Notes under the pieces: model-generated
What the model was told of the DNA's origin: nothing
The model's database searches: none
The model's input: the letters and a program-made list of their open reading frames with translations, nothing else
From: an uncultured Bacteroidales bacterium
GTDB taxonomy: Bacteria; Bacteroidota; Bacteroidia; Bacteroidales; F082
DNA: 30,596 nt
Reading direction: 5' to 3'
Assembly: GCA_937896895.1 (NCBI GenBank)
Contig: CALBNV010000020.1
Span: forward strand, 1 to 30,596
Translations under genes and position numbers: made by a program
In this document: piece after piece, positions 6,980 to 15,651 of the stretch
Layout: the number at the start of each line of letters is the position of its first letter
Numbering within the stretch: the stretch's first letter is position 1

Positions 6980-7711
6980 ATGTCTATCTACGAAAGATTT
7001 AAAGATAAGAGCCGCAAGAAGATAGCGGTTCTCATCGACCCCGACAAGCCGTCTGACGCGCAGATCCTGTCGATTGTGGCGAAAGCCAACGCCGCCGATG
7101 TCGATTTCTTCTTCGTCGGAGGCAGCCTACTCACCACCGACAGTCTCGAACACTGCATCAAAGTCATCAAGGCGAACTCAAGCATTCCCGTCTTGATTTT
7201 TCCCGGCAACTCATTGCAGATCAGCAAATACTGCGACGGTTTCCTGCTTCTCTCACTCATCTCCGGAAGAAACTCTGAGATGCTCATCGGGCGGCATGTC
7301 ATAGCGGCGCCCTACCTGAAGCTGTTCGGCAACGAGATCATCCCGACGGGTTATATGCTCATCGACAGCGGGCGGCCGACGTCGGTGTCATACATGAGCG
7401 ACACGACGCCGATACCTCACGACAAGGACGACATCGCGATGTGCACCGCCATGGCCGGCGAGATGCTCGGGCTGAAACTCATCTACCTCGAAGGCGGCTC
7501 GGGCGCCGTCAACCCCGTGTCCGACAGCATGATCTCCAAGGTGAGGCAGATGATAGACATACCGCTCATCGTGGGCGGAGGCATCAGCACGCCGGAGATG
7601 GCAGCCGCGAAAGCACGAGCCGGCGCCGACGTGATATGCGTCGGGACGAGGTTCGAGGAAGAACCGGAACTGCTACAACGGTTCGCCGACGCAGTCCACA
7701 CCGCCGATTGA
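6980..7711 (+). CDS. Geranylgeranylglyceryl phosphate synthase family protein (243 aa)
   Basis: A TIM-barrel prenyltransferase of the GGGPS/PcrB family, which joins a polyprenyl diphosphate to glycerol-1-phosphate to form an ether lipid precursor. Diagnostic segments are LIDPDK at 18-23 (metal/diphosphate), FVGGS near 45, IFPGN at 73-77, YLEGGSGA at 169-176, GGGIS at 199-203 and VGTRFE near 221. All are intact and the length fits the bacterial group II branch found in Bacteroidota. The product chain length and even the physiological role of this branch are uncertain. No digeranylgeranylglyceryl-phosphate synthase or glycerol-1-phosphate dehydrogenase gene is in the window. The gene has its own promoter box, and the DPP IV-like gene starts 47 nt after its stop, so co-transcription is possible. 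Confidence 0.9.
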   Translation: MSIYERFKDKSRKKIAVLIDPDKPSDAQILSIVAKANAADVDFFFVGGSLLTTDSLEHCIKVIKANSSIPVLIFPGNSLQISKYCDGFLLLSLISGRNSEMLIGRHVIAAPYLKLFGNEIIPTGYMLIDSGRPTSVSYMSDTTPIPHDKDDIAMCTAMAGEMLGLKLIYLEGGSGAVNPVSDSMISKVRQMIDIPLIVGGGISTPEMAAAKARAGADVICVGTRFEEEPELLQRFADAVHTAD

Positions 7712-7758
7712 CCAATTAGCACATCATTAATCAGCTAAACAACTAAAACATCTGCATA

Positions 7759-9900
7759 ATGAAAAGACTTATCCTTACAGCACTCGCGATGATGTTCGTT
7801 TTCACATCGTTCGCACAGGAAAAGAAGATGCTCACGGCGGTTGACGCCTCGTACAACAACCGCGACATCTACCCTAAAGGCAAGAGCTACAAATGGCTGG
7901 CCGACACCGACAAGTATGTCTTCTCGGAAGACGGCGTCCTCATGGTTCAAGCACCGGGGGCGAAGTCGGCAAACCCGCTGCTCAACATCGACCAGGTCAA
8001 CGTCATGGCAAAAAACGGCGAATACGAAGAGTTCAAGCGCATCCCCAACATCACCTGGACAGACGAGAACGTCGGGTATTTCTACAAGGCCGAAGGCGAG
8101 AGCAGCATCAGCCTCAACTCGTTGAGCCTCACGGCGAAAGCCATGAAACGCATCACCACCATCCCTATTGAGGCCGAGAACCACACCATCACGGAGAAGA
8201 CCATGCGCGTGGCCTACACCATCGGCAACGACCTCTACGTCGCCGACGGCGACAGACAGCTGCGCCTCACCGACAACCCTGAGCACGTCATCGCAGGACA
8301 GTCGGTGCACCGCAACGAGTTCGCCATCGACGGCGGCATCTTCTGGTCGCCCGACGGCAACCGTCTCGCCTACTACTCGATGGACGAGAGCATGGTGACA
8401 GACTACCCGCTCGTTGACATCACCTCACGCGTCGCCGAAAACACTCCCATCAAATACCCCATGGCAGGGATGACATCGCACGTCGTGAAACTCCACGTCT
8501 ATGACATCGCGACAGGCACCGACATCGTCATGAAGACAGGCGAGCCGGCCGACCATTACCTCACCGCCATAACATGGAACAACGACAACCAGCACATCTA
8601 CATCGGCGAGCTGAACCGCGGACAGAACTCCCTCGACTTCAACGAATACGACGCCTTGACGGGCGAGTTCAACAAGACCATCTTCCACGACGAGGACGAA
8701 CAATACGTCGAACCTGTCGGGCCGGCGCATTTCCTTCCCGGAAGCACCACGGAGTTCGTCTGGCTCGCACAACGCGACGGCTACTATCACCTCTGGCTTC
8801 ATAACACCAAGAGCCTCAAGGCAAGACAGCTTGAGAAAGGCGACTATGTCGTGACATCATTCGACGGCTTCGACAATAACGGCAACGTCTATTACACCTC
8901 GACGGAGGTCAGCCCGCTGCAACGGCATTTCTATAAGGTGAACCTGAAAAACGGCAAGAAGACACAGGTCACCAAGGAGCACGGAACGCATGAAGTTGCG
9001 CCAAGTCCGAGCGGCAAATATTTCCTCGACTTCTACACAAGCACCGACGTGGCGAGGGCCGTTGACCTTCATTACGCCAAGGGCAACTTCACCGAGAAGC
9101 TGTACAGAGCCGACGACCCGCTCACGGAATACAACGTCGGCGCCATCGAGCTCGGCGAGCTGAAGGCCGAGGACGGACAGACACTCTACACACGTCTCAT
9201 CAAGCCTTATAACTTCGACCCGAACAAGAAATACCCTGTCATCGTGTATGTCTATGGCGGCCCTCACGCGCAGATGATCACCGACTCGTGGACGGCCGGC
9301 GCGGGCATCGACCTGCTATATTACGCGCAGGAAGGCTTCATCGTCTTCACCCTGGACAACAGAGGCTCCGCCGACCGCGGCGAGGCCTTCGAGCAGGTCA
9401 TCCACCGCCAGTGCGGACAGTGCGAGATGCGCGACCAGATGGTGGGCGCCGAATACCTGAAGTCGCTCCCTTACGTCGATGCGGAACGTATAGGCAGCGA
9501 CGGCTGGAGCTACGGCGGCTTCATGTCAACGTCACTGAAAATCAACCACCCTGAGACGTTCAAGGTCAGCGTGGCGGGCGGCCCGGTGCTCGACTGGAAA
9601 TACTACGAGATCATGTACGGCGAGCGTTACATGGACACGCCGCAGGAGAACCCCGAGGGCTACGAGCTGACGAGCCTCGAGAACAAGACCGACAGGCTCG
9701 AAGGCAAGCTCCTCATGATACACTGCACCACCGACCCCGTAGTGATGTGGCAGCACAGCCTCGTCTTCGTCGAGAACTGCATACATAACGGCAAACAGCT
9801 CGACTACTTCGTCTATCCCGGCCACGAACACAACGTCCGCGGCATGGACAGGGCGCACATGATCACGAAGATCCTGGAATATTTCAAAGATAACCTTTGA
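7759..9900 (+). CDS. S9 family peptidase, dipeptidyl peptidase IV-like (713 aa)
   Basis: A secreted serine exopeptidase that removes dipeptides, typically X-Pro, from peptide N-termini in the periplasm. A signal peptide (1-19, ending TSFAQ) is followed by an N-terminal beta-propeller (about 40-460) and an alpha/beta-hydrolase catalytic domain (about 470-713). The nucleophile motif is GWSYGG with Ser584. The charge-relay Asp659 lies in TTDPVV and the catalytic His691 in PGHEHN, so the triad is complete. The oxyanion-region motif VYVYGGPHAQ is also present. Length and order are normal for Bacteroidales DPP IV-like enzymes. The upstream neighbour is the GGGPS-like gene and a strong terminator follows. 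No TAnnTTTG box was seen in the 47-nt gap, so it probably depends on the upstream promoter. Confidence 0.95.
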   Translation: MKRLILTALAMMFVFTSFAQEKKMLTAVDASYNNRDIYPKGKSYKWLADTDKYVFSEDGVLMVQAPGAKSANPLLNIDQVNVMAKNGEYEEFKRIPNITWTDENVGYFYKAEGESSISLNSLSLTAKAMKRITTIPIEAENHTITEKTMRVAYTIGNDLYVADGDRQLRLTDNPEHVIAGQSVHRNEFAIDGGIFWSPDGNRLAYYSMDESMVTDYPLVDITSRVAENTPIKYPMAGMTSHVVKLHVYDIATGTDIVMKTGEPADHYLTAITWNNDNQHIYIGELNRGQNSLDFNEYDALTGEFNKTIFHDEDEQYVEPVGPAHFLPGSTTEFVWLAQRDGYYHLWLHNTKSLKARQLEKGDYVVTSFDGFDNNGNVYYTSTEVSPLQRHFYKVNLKNGKKTQVTKEHGTHEVAPSPSGKYFLDFYTSTDVARAVDLHYAKGNFTEKLYRADDPLTEYNVGAIELGELKAEDGQTLYTRLIKPYNFDPNKKYPVIVYVYGGPHAQMITDSWTAGAGIDLLYYAQEGFIVFTLDNRGSADRGEAFEQVIHRQCGQCEMRDQMVGAEYLKSLPYVDAERIGSDGWSYGGFMSTSLKINHPETFKVSVAGGPVLDWKYYEIMYGERYMDTPQENPEGYELTSLENKTDRLEGKLLMIHCTTDPVVMWQHSLVFVENCIHNGKQLDYFVYPGHEHNVRGMDRAHMITKILEYFKDNL

Positions 9901-9937
9901 TAGTTAAAAGATTAGAGAGTAGAGTTAAAAGAGAGGA

Positions 9938-9972
9938 AGCGGACTGGAGATTTCAGTCCGCTCTCTTTTTTT
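9938..9972 (+). terminator. Intrinsic terminator after the DPP IV-like gene
   Basis: AGCGGACTG (9938-9946) pairs perfectly with CAGTCCGCT (9954-9962) around a seven-base loop, followed by CTC and seven T. It sits 37 nt after the stop, between two convergent genes, and is oriented for the plus strand. Confidence 0.88.
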
Positions 9973-9993
9973 GAGTGATTGTAATTCATACGG

Positions 9994-10899
9994 TTAAAAC
10001 ACCTTAACCCTGATATACTTCTTCGGGTTCTCCTCGATTTTCTTGATCAGGACACTGAGGTTTTCGACTGTCTTGTTGACGTTGATGTAGAGTGAGTCGT
10101 CGCTCAGCAGCAGTCCCGCCGAGCCTTCGCCGTTTCTCAGGTTCGTCGTGATGGCATTGAGGTTATCGACCGTCGTTTTCAGCGACTCAACGACTTGATT
10201 GTATTTGATTTGCGCCAGCGAGTCGCTCACCGCAGAGAAGTTTCCGGCGATGTTGTCGAGGTTATCGACGATGGCCGGGATTTTGTCTTTCTCCGCGTCG
10301 ATAACGTTCTGAATGTCGGCAGTGATGTCTTTCAGGTTATTGATGGAAGCCGAGAGGTCGCTGACGCCTGTCTTCACCTCGGCCTGCATCTTGTCGTCGA
10401 ACACCGAGTTGATGCCAACCACAAGAGTATCAATAGACATTGTCAGCATCTCGATTTTATCTTTGAGCGGCATGAGCTTTGTGGCGAGCATGTCGGTGAG
10501 GCCTTCCTCGCTGCCGGAGGCGAGGGTGTCGCCGAGCTGGGCGTCGAGCTTCGAGTCGCCGAGCACGAGTTTTATGGAGTTGGAGCCGAGGAGGTCGTGG
10601 GTGATGTACGCCACCGTGTTTTTCGGGATGCGTGCGTCCTTGCTCGCGGTGAACTTCACGATGATGGTGCCATCGTTCTTCGGGTTGAAAAACAACTCTT
10701 CCACCTGCCCTACAAGCATCCCGTTGATCAGCACCTTGTTTGCCGGAGCGAGTTCATTAACATCGTGATAGACAGCATAATAATACGGATATTCCTTCAG
10801 CATTGACTTGCCTTTCAGGAAATTATACCCCCACACAAACAGCACGATGGCCATCACAAACGACAGCCCGACGATGACAGATTTTCTTTTGTTATCCAT
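9994..10899 (-). CDS. MCE/MlaD family lipid-transport protein (301 aa)
   Basis: A membrane-anchored periplasmic protein of the kind that binds lipids for ABC-type phospholipid transport between the two membranes. A single N-terminal transmembrane helix (about 7-25, VIVGLSFVMAIVLFVWGYNF) is followed by the MCE domain (about 35-118, with NKVLINGMLVGQV and LLGSNSIKLVLG). A long helical, coiled-coil tail (about 130-285) is likely to oligomerise into a tube. No MlaE permease or MlaF ATPase gene is in the window; in Bacteroidota these often lie elsewhere. The gene starts 3 nt after the amidase stop, so the two are one operon. The C-terminus KKYIRVKVF is typical for the Bacteroidota branch. Confidence 0.92.
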   Translation of the reverse strand: MDNKRKSVIVGLSFVMAIVLFVWGYNFLKGKSMLKEYPYYYAVYHDVNELAPANKVLINGMLVGQVEELFFNPKNDGTIIVKFTASKDARIPKNTVAYITHDLLGSNSIKLVLGDSKLDAQLGDTLASGSEEGLTDMLATKLMPLKDKIEMLTMSIDTLVVGINSVFDDKMQAEVKTGVSDLSASINNLKDITADIQNVIDAEKDKIPAIVDNLDNIAGNFSAVSDSLAQIKYNQVVESLKTTVDNLNAITTNLRNGEGSAGLLLSDDSLYINVNKTVENLSVLIKKIEENPKKYIRVKVF

Positions 10900-10902
10900 A
10901 GA

Positions 10903-11973
10903 TCACTTTCTTTTTCCGTTTTCAAATTTCACGACGAAAGCACCTTCATAGCCTTTCGCCACGACTTCTTTTCTGTAGTTTTCCGCTTCCTCCTGTTTCA
11001 GGAAACAGCCGGCAGTATATTTGAACACGCCGTTATGTTCGTAATAATCAACGTTTTTCAGGGTTTTATAAGTTGAAGAAGGGTTTTCGACCTTTCTGTT
11101 TCGTGTTGTAAACTGCACTTTATAGACAACTCCAACGTTCGGGTCCACTATTTGTTCATCAACTGGTTGAGCTACTGCTTCAGATGCGGCGACGGCTTCT
11201 TTTTCGTAATCCGTTTTGTAGGTCTTGAATGCGTTGAAGATAGATGAGGCGAGTTTCTTCTGTCCTTCCTCACTCATCATGAATGCTTCTTCCGTCGGGT
11301 TGGAGATGAAGCCGAGTTCGACCAATATTGATGGCATCGCTGTCTTGTAAAGCACCATGAAGCCAGCCTGCTGCACGCCTCTGTCGCCTCTTTTGGCATT
11401 TTTAACCAACTCATTCTGAACGAGTTCGGCGAATCGCAGTGACTCTTCTTTATATTCACTCTGGATATAGCTCATCGCGATATACGTCTCGGTGCTGTTC
11501 GGGTCGAAGCCGCCATAATGCTCATCGGCGTTTTCCTCGAAGAGTATTGATGCGTTTTCCTTTTTCGCCACGTTGAGGTTCGCCGCGTCGCGGTGCTGTC
11601 CCATCACGAAAGTCTCTGCGCCGCAGGTCTTCGGCGCGTTGGCGACAGAGTTGCAATGAATTGAAATGAAGAGGTCGGCGTTGTTGCGGTTGGCGACATT
11701 CGCGCGGGCGTAGAGGTCAACGGAAGAGTCCTTCATGCGGGTGTAATAAACCTTGACATCAGGATAGGCTTTCTTGATGTATTCGCCGGTTTTCAGCGCC
11801 ACTTTCAACGTGATGTCTTTCTCTTTCGACTTCAAGCCCACGGCCCCACAGTCCTTTCCGCCATGACCGGCATCAATAACCACAGTCTTGATTTTCCCCG
11901 TTTGTGCTTGAATATCAGGTATTACACGAAAAATACCACACAATATTATAAAAAATAATAATTTATAGCGCAT
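10903..11973 (-). CDS. N-acetylmuramoyl-L-alanine amidase (Amidase_3) with SPOR-like C-terminus (356 aa)
   Basis: A zinc hydrolase that cuts the amide bond between MurNAc and the peptide stem during cell separation. A signal peptide (1-24, ending QAQ) precedes the Amidase_3 domain at about 29-252. Zinc ligands are His37 in DAGHGG, Glu51 in KEKD and His107 in SIHCNS, with catalytic Glu219 in LVELGF. A variable linker leads to a C-terminal SPOR-like domain (about 281-350), probably for binding denuded glycan strands at the septum. The frame stays open to 12132, but that would overlap lptD and lacks a signal peptide. The ATG at 11973 (MRYKLLFF) gives a proper signal sequence and lies 33 nt after a -7 box at 12006-12013. 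It is co-transcribed with the MCE gene. Confidence 0.93.
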   Translation of the reverse strand: MRYKLLFFIILCGIFRVIPDIQAQTGKIKTVVIDAGHGGKDCGAVGLKSKEKDITLKVALKTGEYIKKAYPDVKVYYTRMKDSSVDLYARANVANRNNADLFISIHCNSVANAPKTCGAETFVMGQHRDAANLNVAKKENASILFEENADEHYGGFDPNSTETYIAMSYIQSEYKEESLRFAELVQNELVKNAKRGDRGVQQAGFMVLYKTAMPSILVELGFISNPTEEAFMMSEEGQKKLASSIFNAFKTYKTDYEKEAVAASEAVAQPVDEQIVDPNVGVVYKVQFTTRNRKVENPSSTYKTLKNVDYYEHNGVFKYTAGCFLKQEEAENYRKEVVAKGYEGAFVVKFENGKRK

Positions 11974-11980
11974 AAAAACG

Positions 11981-11988
11981 TATCTTTG
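11981..11988 (+). promoter_or_regulatory. -7 promoter box of lptD
   Basis: TATCTTTG matches TAnnTTTG and is followed by CAAGC. Transcription should start near 11995, so an lptD start inside the box (the TTG at 11986) is not possible if this promoter is real. It faces the amidase -7 box only 17 nt away. Confidence 0.6.
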
Positions 11989-12005
11989 CAAGCTGAAATA
12001 TTTCA

Positions 12006-12013
12006 CAAAATTA
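12006..12013 (-). promoter_or_regulatory. -7 promoter box of the amidase-MCE operon
   Basis: The minus strand reads TAATTTTG, 32 nt upstream of the chosen amidase ATG at 11973. Its predicted start site (about 11999) lies between it and the oppositely directed lptD box, so the two transcripts would cross at their 5' ends. Confidence 0.5.
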
Positions 12014-12024
12014 GACAAAAAAAC

Positions 12025-14676
12025 TTGTATAGGACACATACACATAACATTTTTATTGTTTTTTTCTTCTGCCTTTTGTTCGCCACGATAGAAGGTAGAA
12101 GCCAAGATTCTATACAAGATATTGTAAATCAAAGCGATACGACATCATTCTTTACGGTAGTGGCTGACAACGACACCATTGCCGTTGCCGACACCACGAC
12201 AGCTGTTGAGAAGAAATCGGCGATAGAGTTTCAGATTGACAGGTCGTGCAACGACTCCACGATACAGGATTTCAAGGGGAACAAGATTTATTATTACGGG
12301 GAGGCGAAAGTGGTGTATGACGACATCACCATTGAGGCCGACTGCATTGTCTTCGACTTCGAGAAGCACACGGTATATGCGAAAGGGATGCCCGACTCGA
12401 CGGGCAGGATACAGGGTAGGCCGGTCTTCACCCAGGACAAAAGCAAATATTTCTCCGATGAGATGACATTCAATTTCGACACGAAGAAAGGCATCATCAC
12501 CAAGGTCTTCACAGAGGAGTCGCAGGGATACATACATGGCAACAAGGTGAAGAAGATGGACGACGGCACCATCAACATCCACACAGGGTCTTTCACGACA
12601 TGCAACAACCGCGAGCACCCGCATTTCGAGTTCCAGTTCAAGAAGGCGAGGGTGATACCCGACGACAAGATTGTGGCGAAGTGGGCGTACTTCAAGCTTG
12701 TGGAGACCCCGATGCCCATTGCAGTGCCTTTCGCATTGATACCCAACTCCAAAGGGCAGCGGTCGGGTGTCCTGATACCCTCGTTCGGCGAGTCGGCGAA
12801 CCGTGGTTTCTACTTTGAGAACCTCGGTTATTACTGGGCCATCAATGATTACATGGACCTTGAGGTGCTTGGCGACATCTACACACGCGGGAGCTGGGCG
12901 GTGAAACCCACATTCAGATACAACAAACGCTATAAATTCAACGGGTCGCTATCGGGAAGCTACGCCATCAACAAAATCGGCACCGAAGGCTCCGCCGACT
13001 ACTCGAAGAGCACCGACTTCAAGATCAGATGGTTGCACAAACAAGACCCCAAGGCGAGACCCAAGTCATCATTCTCAGCCGACGTCTATATCGTTAGTTC
13101 CAACTACAACAAATACAACGCCATCTCGACCAACGAGCAGTTGAGCAACACATTCCAGTCAAGTGTCGCCTATCAGACGTCGTTCGGCAACGACATGTTC
13201 CACTTCACCGCCAACGCGAGTCACAGCCAGAACACGCTGACGCACATCATGACGATGACACTGCCTGAGATGGCATTGACGGTGAACCGCATCAACCCGT
13301 TCAAGAGACTCGGCAAGGCCGGAAAGAAACACTGGTATCAGGACATTAACATCAGCTATTCCATGAACGCCAAAAACACCATCAGCCTGCCCGACTCCAT
13401 CATGTTCAAGAACAACTGGTACAGGAAGATGCAGAACGGAATACAACACCGCGCACCCATCAACATCCCGATAAAACTGTTCAAATACCTGTCATGGACG
13501 ACGTCCGTCAACCTCACCGACAGGATGTATTTCCAGCGCATCAACAGAGACTGGGTGACCGACACCACGCTCTCGGGCGGCGGGAAGACAGTCACCGACA
13601 CCATCTACGGCTTCAACAACTCGTTCTCTTTCGACGTGTCGAGCAGCTTTAGCACCAAGATCTACGGCATGCTGAAGTTCCGCCGCGGACCCATCAGGGC
13701 CGTCAGACATGTCCTCACCCCGTCGGTCGGCTTCAGCTACACCCCCGACTTCAGCACCGACTTCTGGAACAACTACGGACGTTACATCGACGGAAGTTAT
13801 ATCGAGAAAGTCTATAGCTATTACGAAGGAAGCATATATGGCTCACCGCCGTCGGCGACATCAGGACGCATCAACTTCAGCTTGGGCAACAACCTGGAAA
13901 TCAAGGTGCCGTCAAGAAAAGACACCGTCACGGGAATGAAGAAGATAGCACTCCTCGAGAGCTTCTCCATCTCAGGCAGCTACGACCTGGCCAAAGACTC
14001 GCTGAACTTCTCCATGCTGTCGGTGAGCGGCCGGACGACACTGTTCAAGACCGTCTCACTACAGTTCTCCGGGAGCTGGGACCCCTACGCACTCAACGCC
14101 GAAGGCACACGTAACATCAACAAATTCGAATGGGACGTCAACCGCCGTCTATTCAGGAAGAAAAGCACCAACTGGAACCTGAGCGCAAGCTACTCGCTGA
14201 ACAGTGACACCTTTAAGAAAAAAGACGGCAAGAAAAATAACGACAAGCCCAAAGAGTCACCCAATGCGTCGGAACAGGAAATGGTTGACATCGTCAACAA
14301 CCCTGACGGCTACGTCGATTGGTCAACGCAATGGTCGCTGTCGCTCAGCTATAACCTCAGCATCACCAACACGCCGACATACATCAACTATGTGACGAAG
14401 GACTTCCGAAAAACGGTGCAGACCCTGAGTCTGCGAGGCGACATCAACCTCTCGCCCAAATGGAAGTTCTCGGCCCAGACGGGCTACGACTTCGAGCAAA
14501 AGAAACTGTCATACACCTCTCTGACAATCTACCGTGACCTCCACTGCTGGGAGATGCGATTCAACGTCATCCCGTACGGGACATACAAATCGTGGAACTT
14601 CCAGATCAACGTGAAAGCATCGGCGTTGCAGGATCTGAAATTGACGAAGAAGAAGGATTACAGAGATAACTATTAG
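12025..14676 (+). CDS. lptD: LPS-assembly protein LptD, Bacteroidota type (883 aa)
   Basis: The outer-membrane barrel that, with LptE, inserts lipopolysaccharide into the outer leaflet. The N-terminus has a signal peptide (FIVFFFCLLFATIEGRSQ). An OstA/LptD N-terminal jelly-roll region follows (KGNKIYYYGEAKVVYDDITIEADCI-like strands, then GKGMPDSTGRIQG repeats), and after that a long beta-barrel with alternating aromatic strands ending in Tyr. The frame is open from a TTG at 11986, but that codon overlaps a -7 promoter box. The TTG at 12025 (LYRTHTHN) yields a short n-region before the hydrophobic core and is preferred; the start remains uncertain. The setting, divergent from an amidase-MCE operon and followed by ridA, recalls Bacteroidales gene order from memory. 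A run of Lys, Asp and Asn near residues 735-745 is a low-complexity loop. Confidence 0.92.
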   Translation: MYRTHTHNIFIVFFFCLLFATIEGRSQDSIQDIVNQSDTTSFFTVVADNDTIAVADTTTAVEKKSAIEFQIDRSCNDSTIQDFKGNKIYYYGEAKVVYDDITIEADCIVFDFEKHTVYAKGMPDSTGRIQGRPVFTQDKSKYFSDEMTFNFDTKKGIITKVFTEESQGYIHGNKVKKMDDGTINIHTGSFTTCNNREHPHFEFQFKKARVIPDDKIVAKWAYFKLVETPMPIAVPFALIPNSKGQRSGVLIPSFGESANRGFYFENLGYYWAINDYMDLEVLGDIYTRGSWAVKPTFRYNKRYKFNGSLSGSYAINKIGTEGSADYSKSTDFKIRWLHKQDPKARPKSSFSADVYIVSSNYNKYNAISTNEQLSNTFQSSVAYQTSFGNDMFHFTANASHSQNTLTHIMTMTLPEMALTVNRINPFKRLGKAGKKHWYQDINISYSMNAKNTISLPDSIMFKNNWYRKMQNGIQHRAPINIPIKLFKYLSWTTSVNLTDRMYFQRINRDWVTDTTLSGGGKTVTDTIYGFNNSFSFDVSSSFSTKIYGMLKFRRGPIRAVRHVLTPSVGFSYTPDFSTDFWNNYGRYIDGSYIEKVYSYYEGSIYGSPPSATSGRINFSLGNNLEIKVPSRKDTVTGMKKIALLESFSISGSYDLAKDSLNFSMLSVSGRTTLFKTVSLQFSGSWDPYALNAEGTRNINKFEWDVNRRLFRKKSTNWNLSASYSLNSDTFKKKDGKKNNDKPKESPNASEQEMVDIVNNPDGYVDWSTQWSLSLSYNLSITNTPTYINYVTKDFRKTVQTLSLRGDINLSPKWKFSAQTGYDFEQKKLSYTSLTIYRDLHCWEMRFNVIPYGTYKSWNFQINVKASALQDLKLTKKKDYRDNY

Positions 14677-14706
14677 GTGATTAGGGATTAGAGGTTAGGG
14701 ATTAGG
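14674..14706 (+). repeat. Short TTAGG-rich simple repeat
   Basis: Directly after the lptD stop, units such as ATTAGGG and GGTTAGGG recur four times in about 30 bases. This is an imperfect heptamer-like tract of the kind scattered between genes in Bacteroidales. No function is evident, and no terminator is visible here. Confidence 0.5.
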
Positions 14707-14787
14707 AAAAGAAACTATAAAATATTAACGGCGAACCGTGCAGCGGTTCCAAATCCATAGAAATGTCAAACATTAAAACATAAAAAA

Positions 14788-15165
14788 ATGAAAAAAGCTA
14801 TTGCAACAAAGAACGCCCCAGGGGCAATCGGGCCGTACAGTCAGGCCATCGCAGCTAACGGAATGTTGTTCATCTCAGGCCAGCTCCCAATCGACCCGGC
14901 CACAGGCGCATTCCCGGAAGGCGGAATCACGGAACAGACCGAACAATGCATGAAGAACCTCCAAGCCATCCTCACCGAGGCAGGCTGCACCTTCGACAAT
15001 GTCGTCAAATCGACATGCCTCCTCAGCGACATGGCAAACTTCGGCGCCATGAACGCCGTCTATGGCAAGTATTTCTCCGGCGACTGCCCGGCACGCGCCG
15101 CTTTCGCCGTCAAACAACTCCCTAAAGACGCCCTCATCGAAATCGAGATGATCGCGGCATTGTAA
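14788..15165 (+). CDS. ridA: RidA family enamine/imine deaminase (125 aa)
   Basis: RidA hydrolyses reactive 2-aminoacrylate and related enamines released by PLP enzymes, protecting other PLP enzymes in the cytoplasm. The full family pattern is present: GPYSQAI at 15-21, SGQLPIDPATG at 30-40, CLLSDMANF near 77, and CPARAAFAVKQLP with the carboxylate-binding Arg103, then IEIEMIA at the end. The length is typical of the trimeric subfamily. The 111-nt gap from lptD holds a TTAGG-rich tract and a 6-bp GC-rich hairpin at 14733-14749 (GAACCG/CGGTTC) in the leader, without a T-run. No TAnnTTTG box was found, so readthrough from lptD is possible. Confidence 0.96.
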   Translation: MKKAIATKNAPGAIGPYSQAIAANGMLFISGQLPIDPATGAFPEGGITEQTEQCMKNLQAILTEAGCTFDNVVKSTCLLSDMANFGAMNAVYGKYFSGDCPARAAFAVKQLPKDALIEIEMIAAL

Positions 15166-15199
15166 AATTAGTAATTATAAATCTAACAACTTATTGAAT

Positions 15200-15598
15200 A
15201 TGAGAAAGTTATCACTATTATTACTGATGCTGCTTGCAGTCGTCGCGACGTTTTCTTCCTGCAAGAAAGACAACGAAAAAAAGGACAACAAAGAAATAGA
15301 CAAAAGTTTGATTGTCGGAAGATGGCAGTCAACGAGCGGAAACTATTTCGAGGTTTACAACTCAAACGGGACCGGTAAGATGTGGAACGAAGACGATGAT
15401 GTCACCGAAGACGAAGCCGACACCTTCAATTGGGAGTTCGATGGCAACAATAACACAAAATTCACCCAGACCATCCACTTCCACTCCGGCGCGGCAGACC
15501 TCCCGCAGTATTGCAACATCGTGACACTCAATGAGTCGTCATTTGTTTACAACAACAGTGGCTGGCGGCGTACAGAAAATCTGAAACGCATTAATTAA
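15200..15598 (+). CDS. Small lipocalin-like lipoprotein (132 aa)
   Basis: The N-terminus MRKLSLLLLMLLAVVATFSSC is a lipoprotein signal with lipidated Cys21, followed by a Lys/Asp/Glu-rich linker (22-36). The rest (about 38-130) begins with LIVGRWQS and has alternating strands with GTG and aromatic residues (FEVYNSNGTGKMW, NWEFDGNN). This resembles the small lipocalin-like proteins common in Bacteroidales, likely a single beta-barrel facing the periplasm or outside. Ligand and role are unknown. The ATG at 15200 is preferred over the in-frame TTG at 15194 because it begins directly with the positively charged n-region. It lies 34 nt after ridA and is followed by a hairpin. Confidence 0.75.
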   Translation: MRKLSLLLLMLLAVVATFSSCKKDNEKKDNKEIDKSLIVGRWQSTSGNYFEVYNSNGTGKMWNEDDDVTEDEADTFNWEFDGNNNTKFTQTIHFHSGAADLPQYCNIVTLNESSFVYNNSGWRRTENLKRIN

Positions 15599-15613
15599 CA
15601 ACATGATACGAGG

Positions 15614-15642
15614 AAGAGACGGTGTCAGAGCCGTCTCTTTAC
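15614..15642 (+). terminator. Hairpin after the lipocalin-like gene, probable weak terminator
   Basis: AAGAGACGG (15614-15622) pairs perfectly with CCGTCTCTT (15631-15639) around an eight-base loop. Only one further T follows the stem, so termination may be partial and the AsmA-like gene, which starts 10 nt on, may receive readthrough. Confidence 0.6.
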
Positions 15643-15651
15643 AACATCTAA

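Noticed and set aside
6261..7025. A 254-codon plus-strand frame overlapping the MFS and GGGPS genes
   Set aside because: It is out of frame with two clear genes, is Arg/His-rich, and crosses the intergenic promoter region.
11974..12132. N-terminal extension of the amidase to 12132
   Set aside because: It would cover the lptD start and the amidase promoter box, and would bury the signal peptide 53 residues inside the protein.
14674..14706. A telomere-like TTAGGG repeat
   Set aside because: The tract is short, imperfect and between two ordinary bacterial genes. It fits a simple intergenic repeat.
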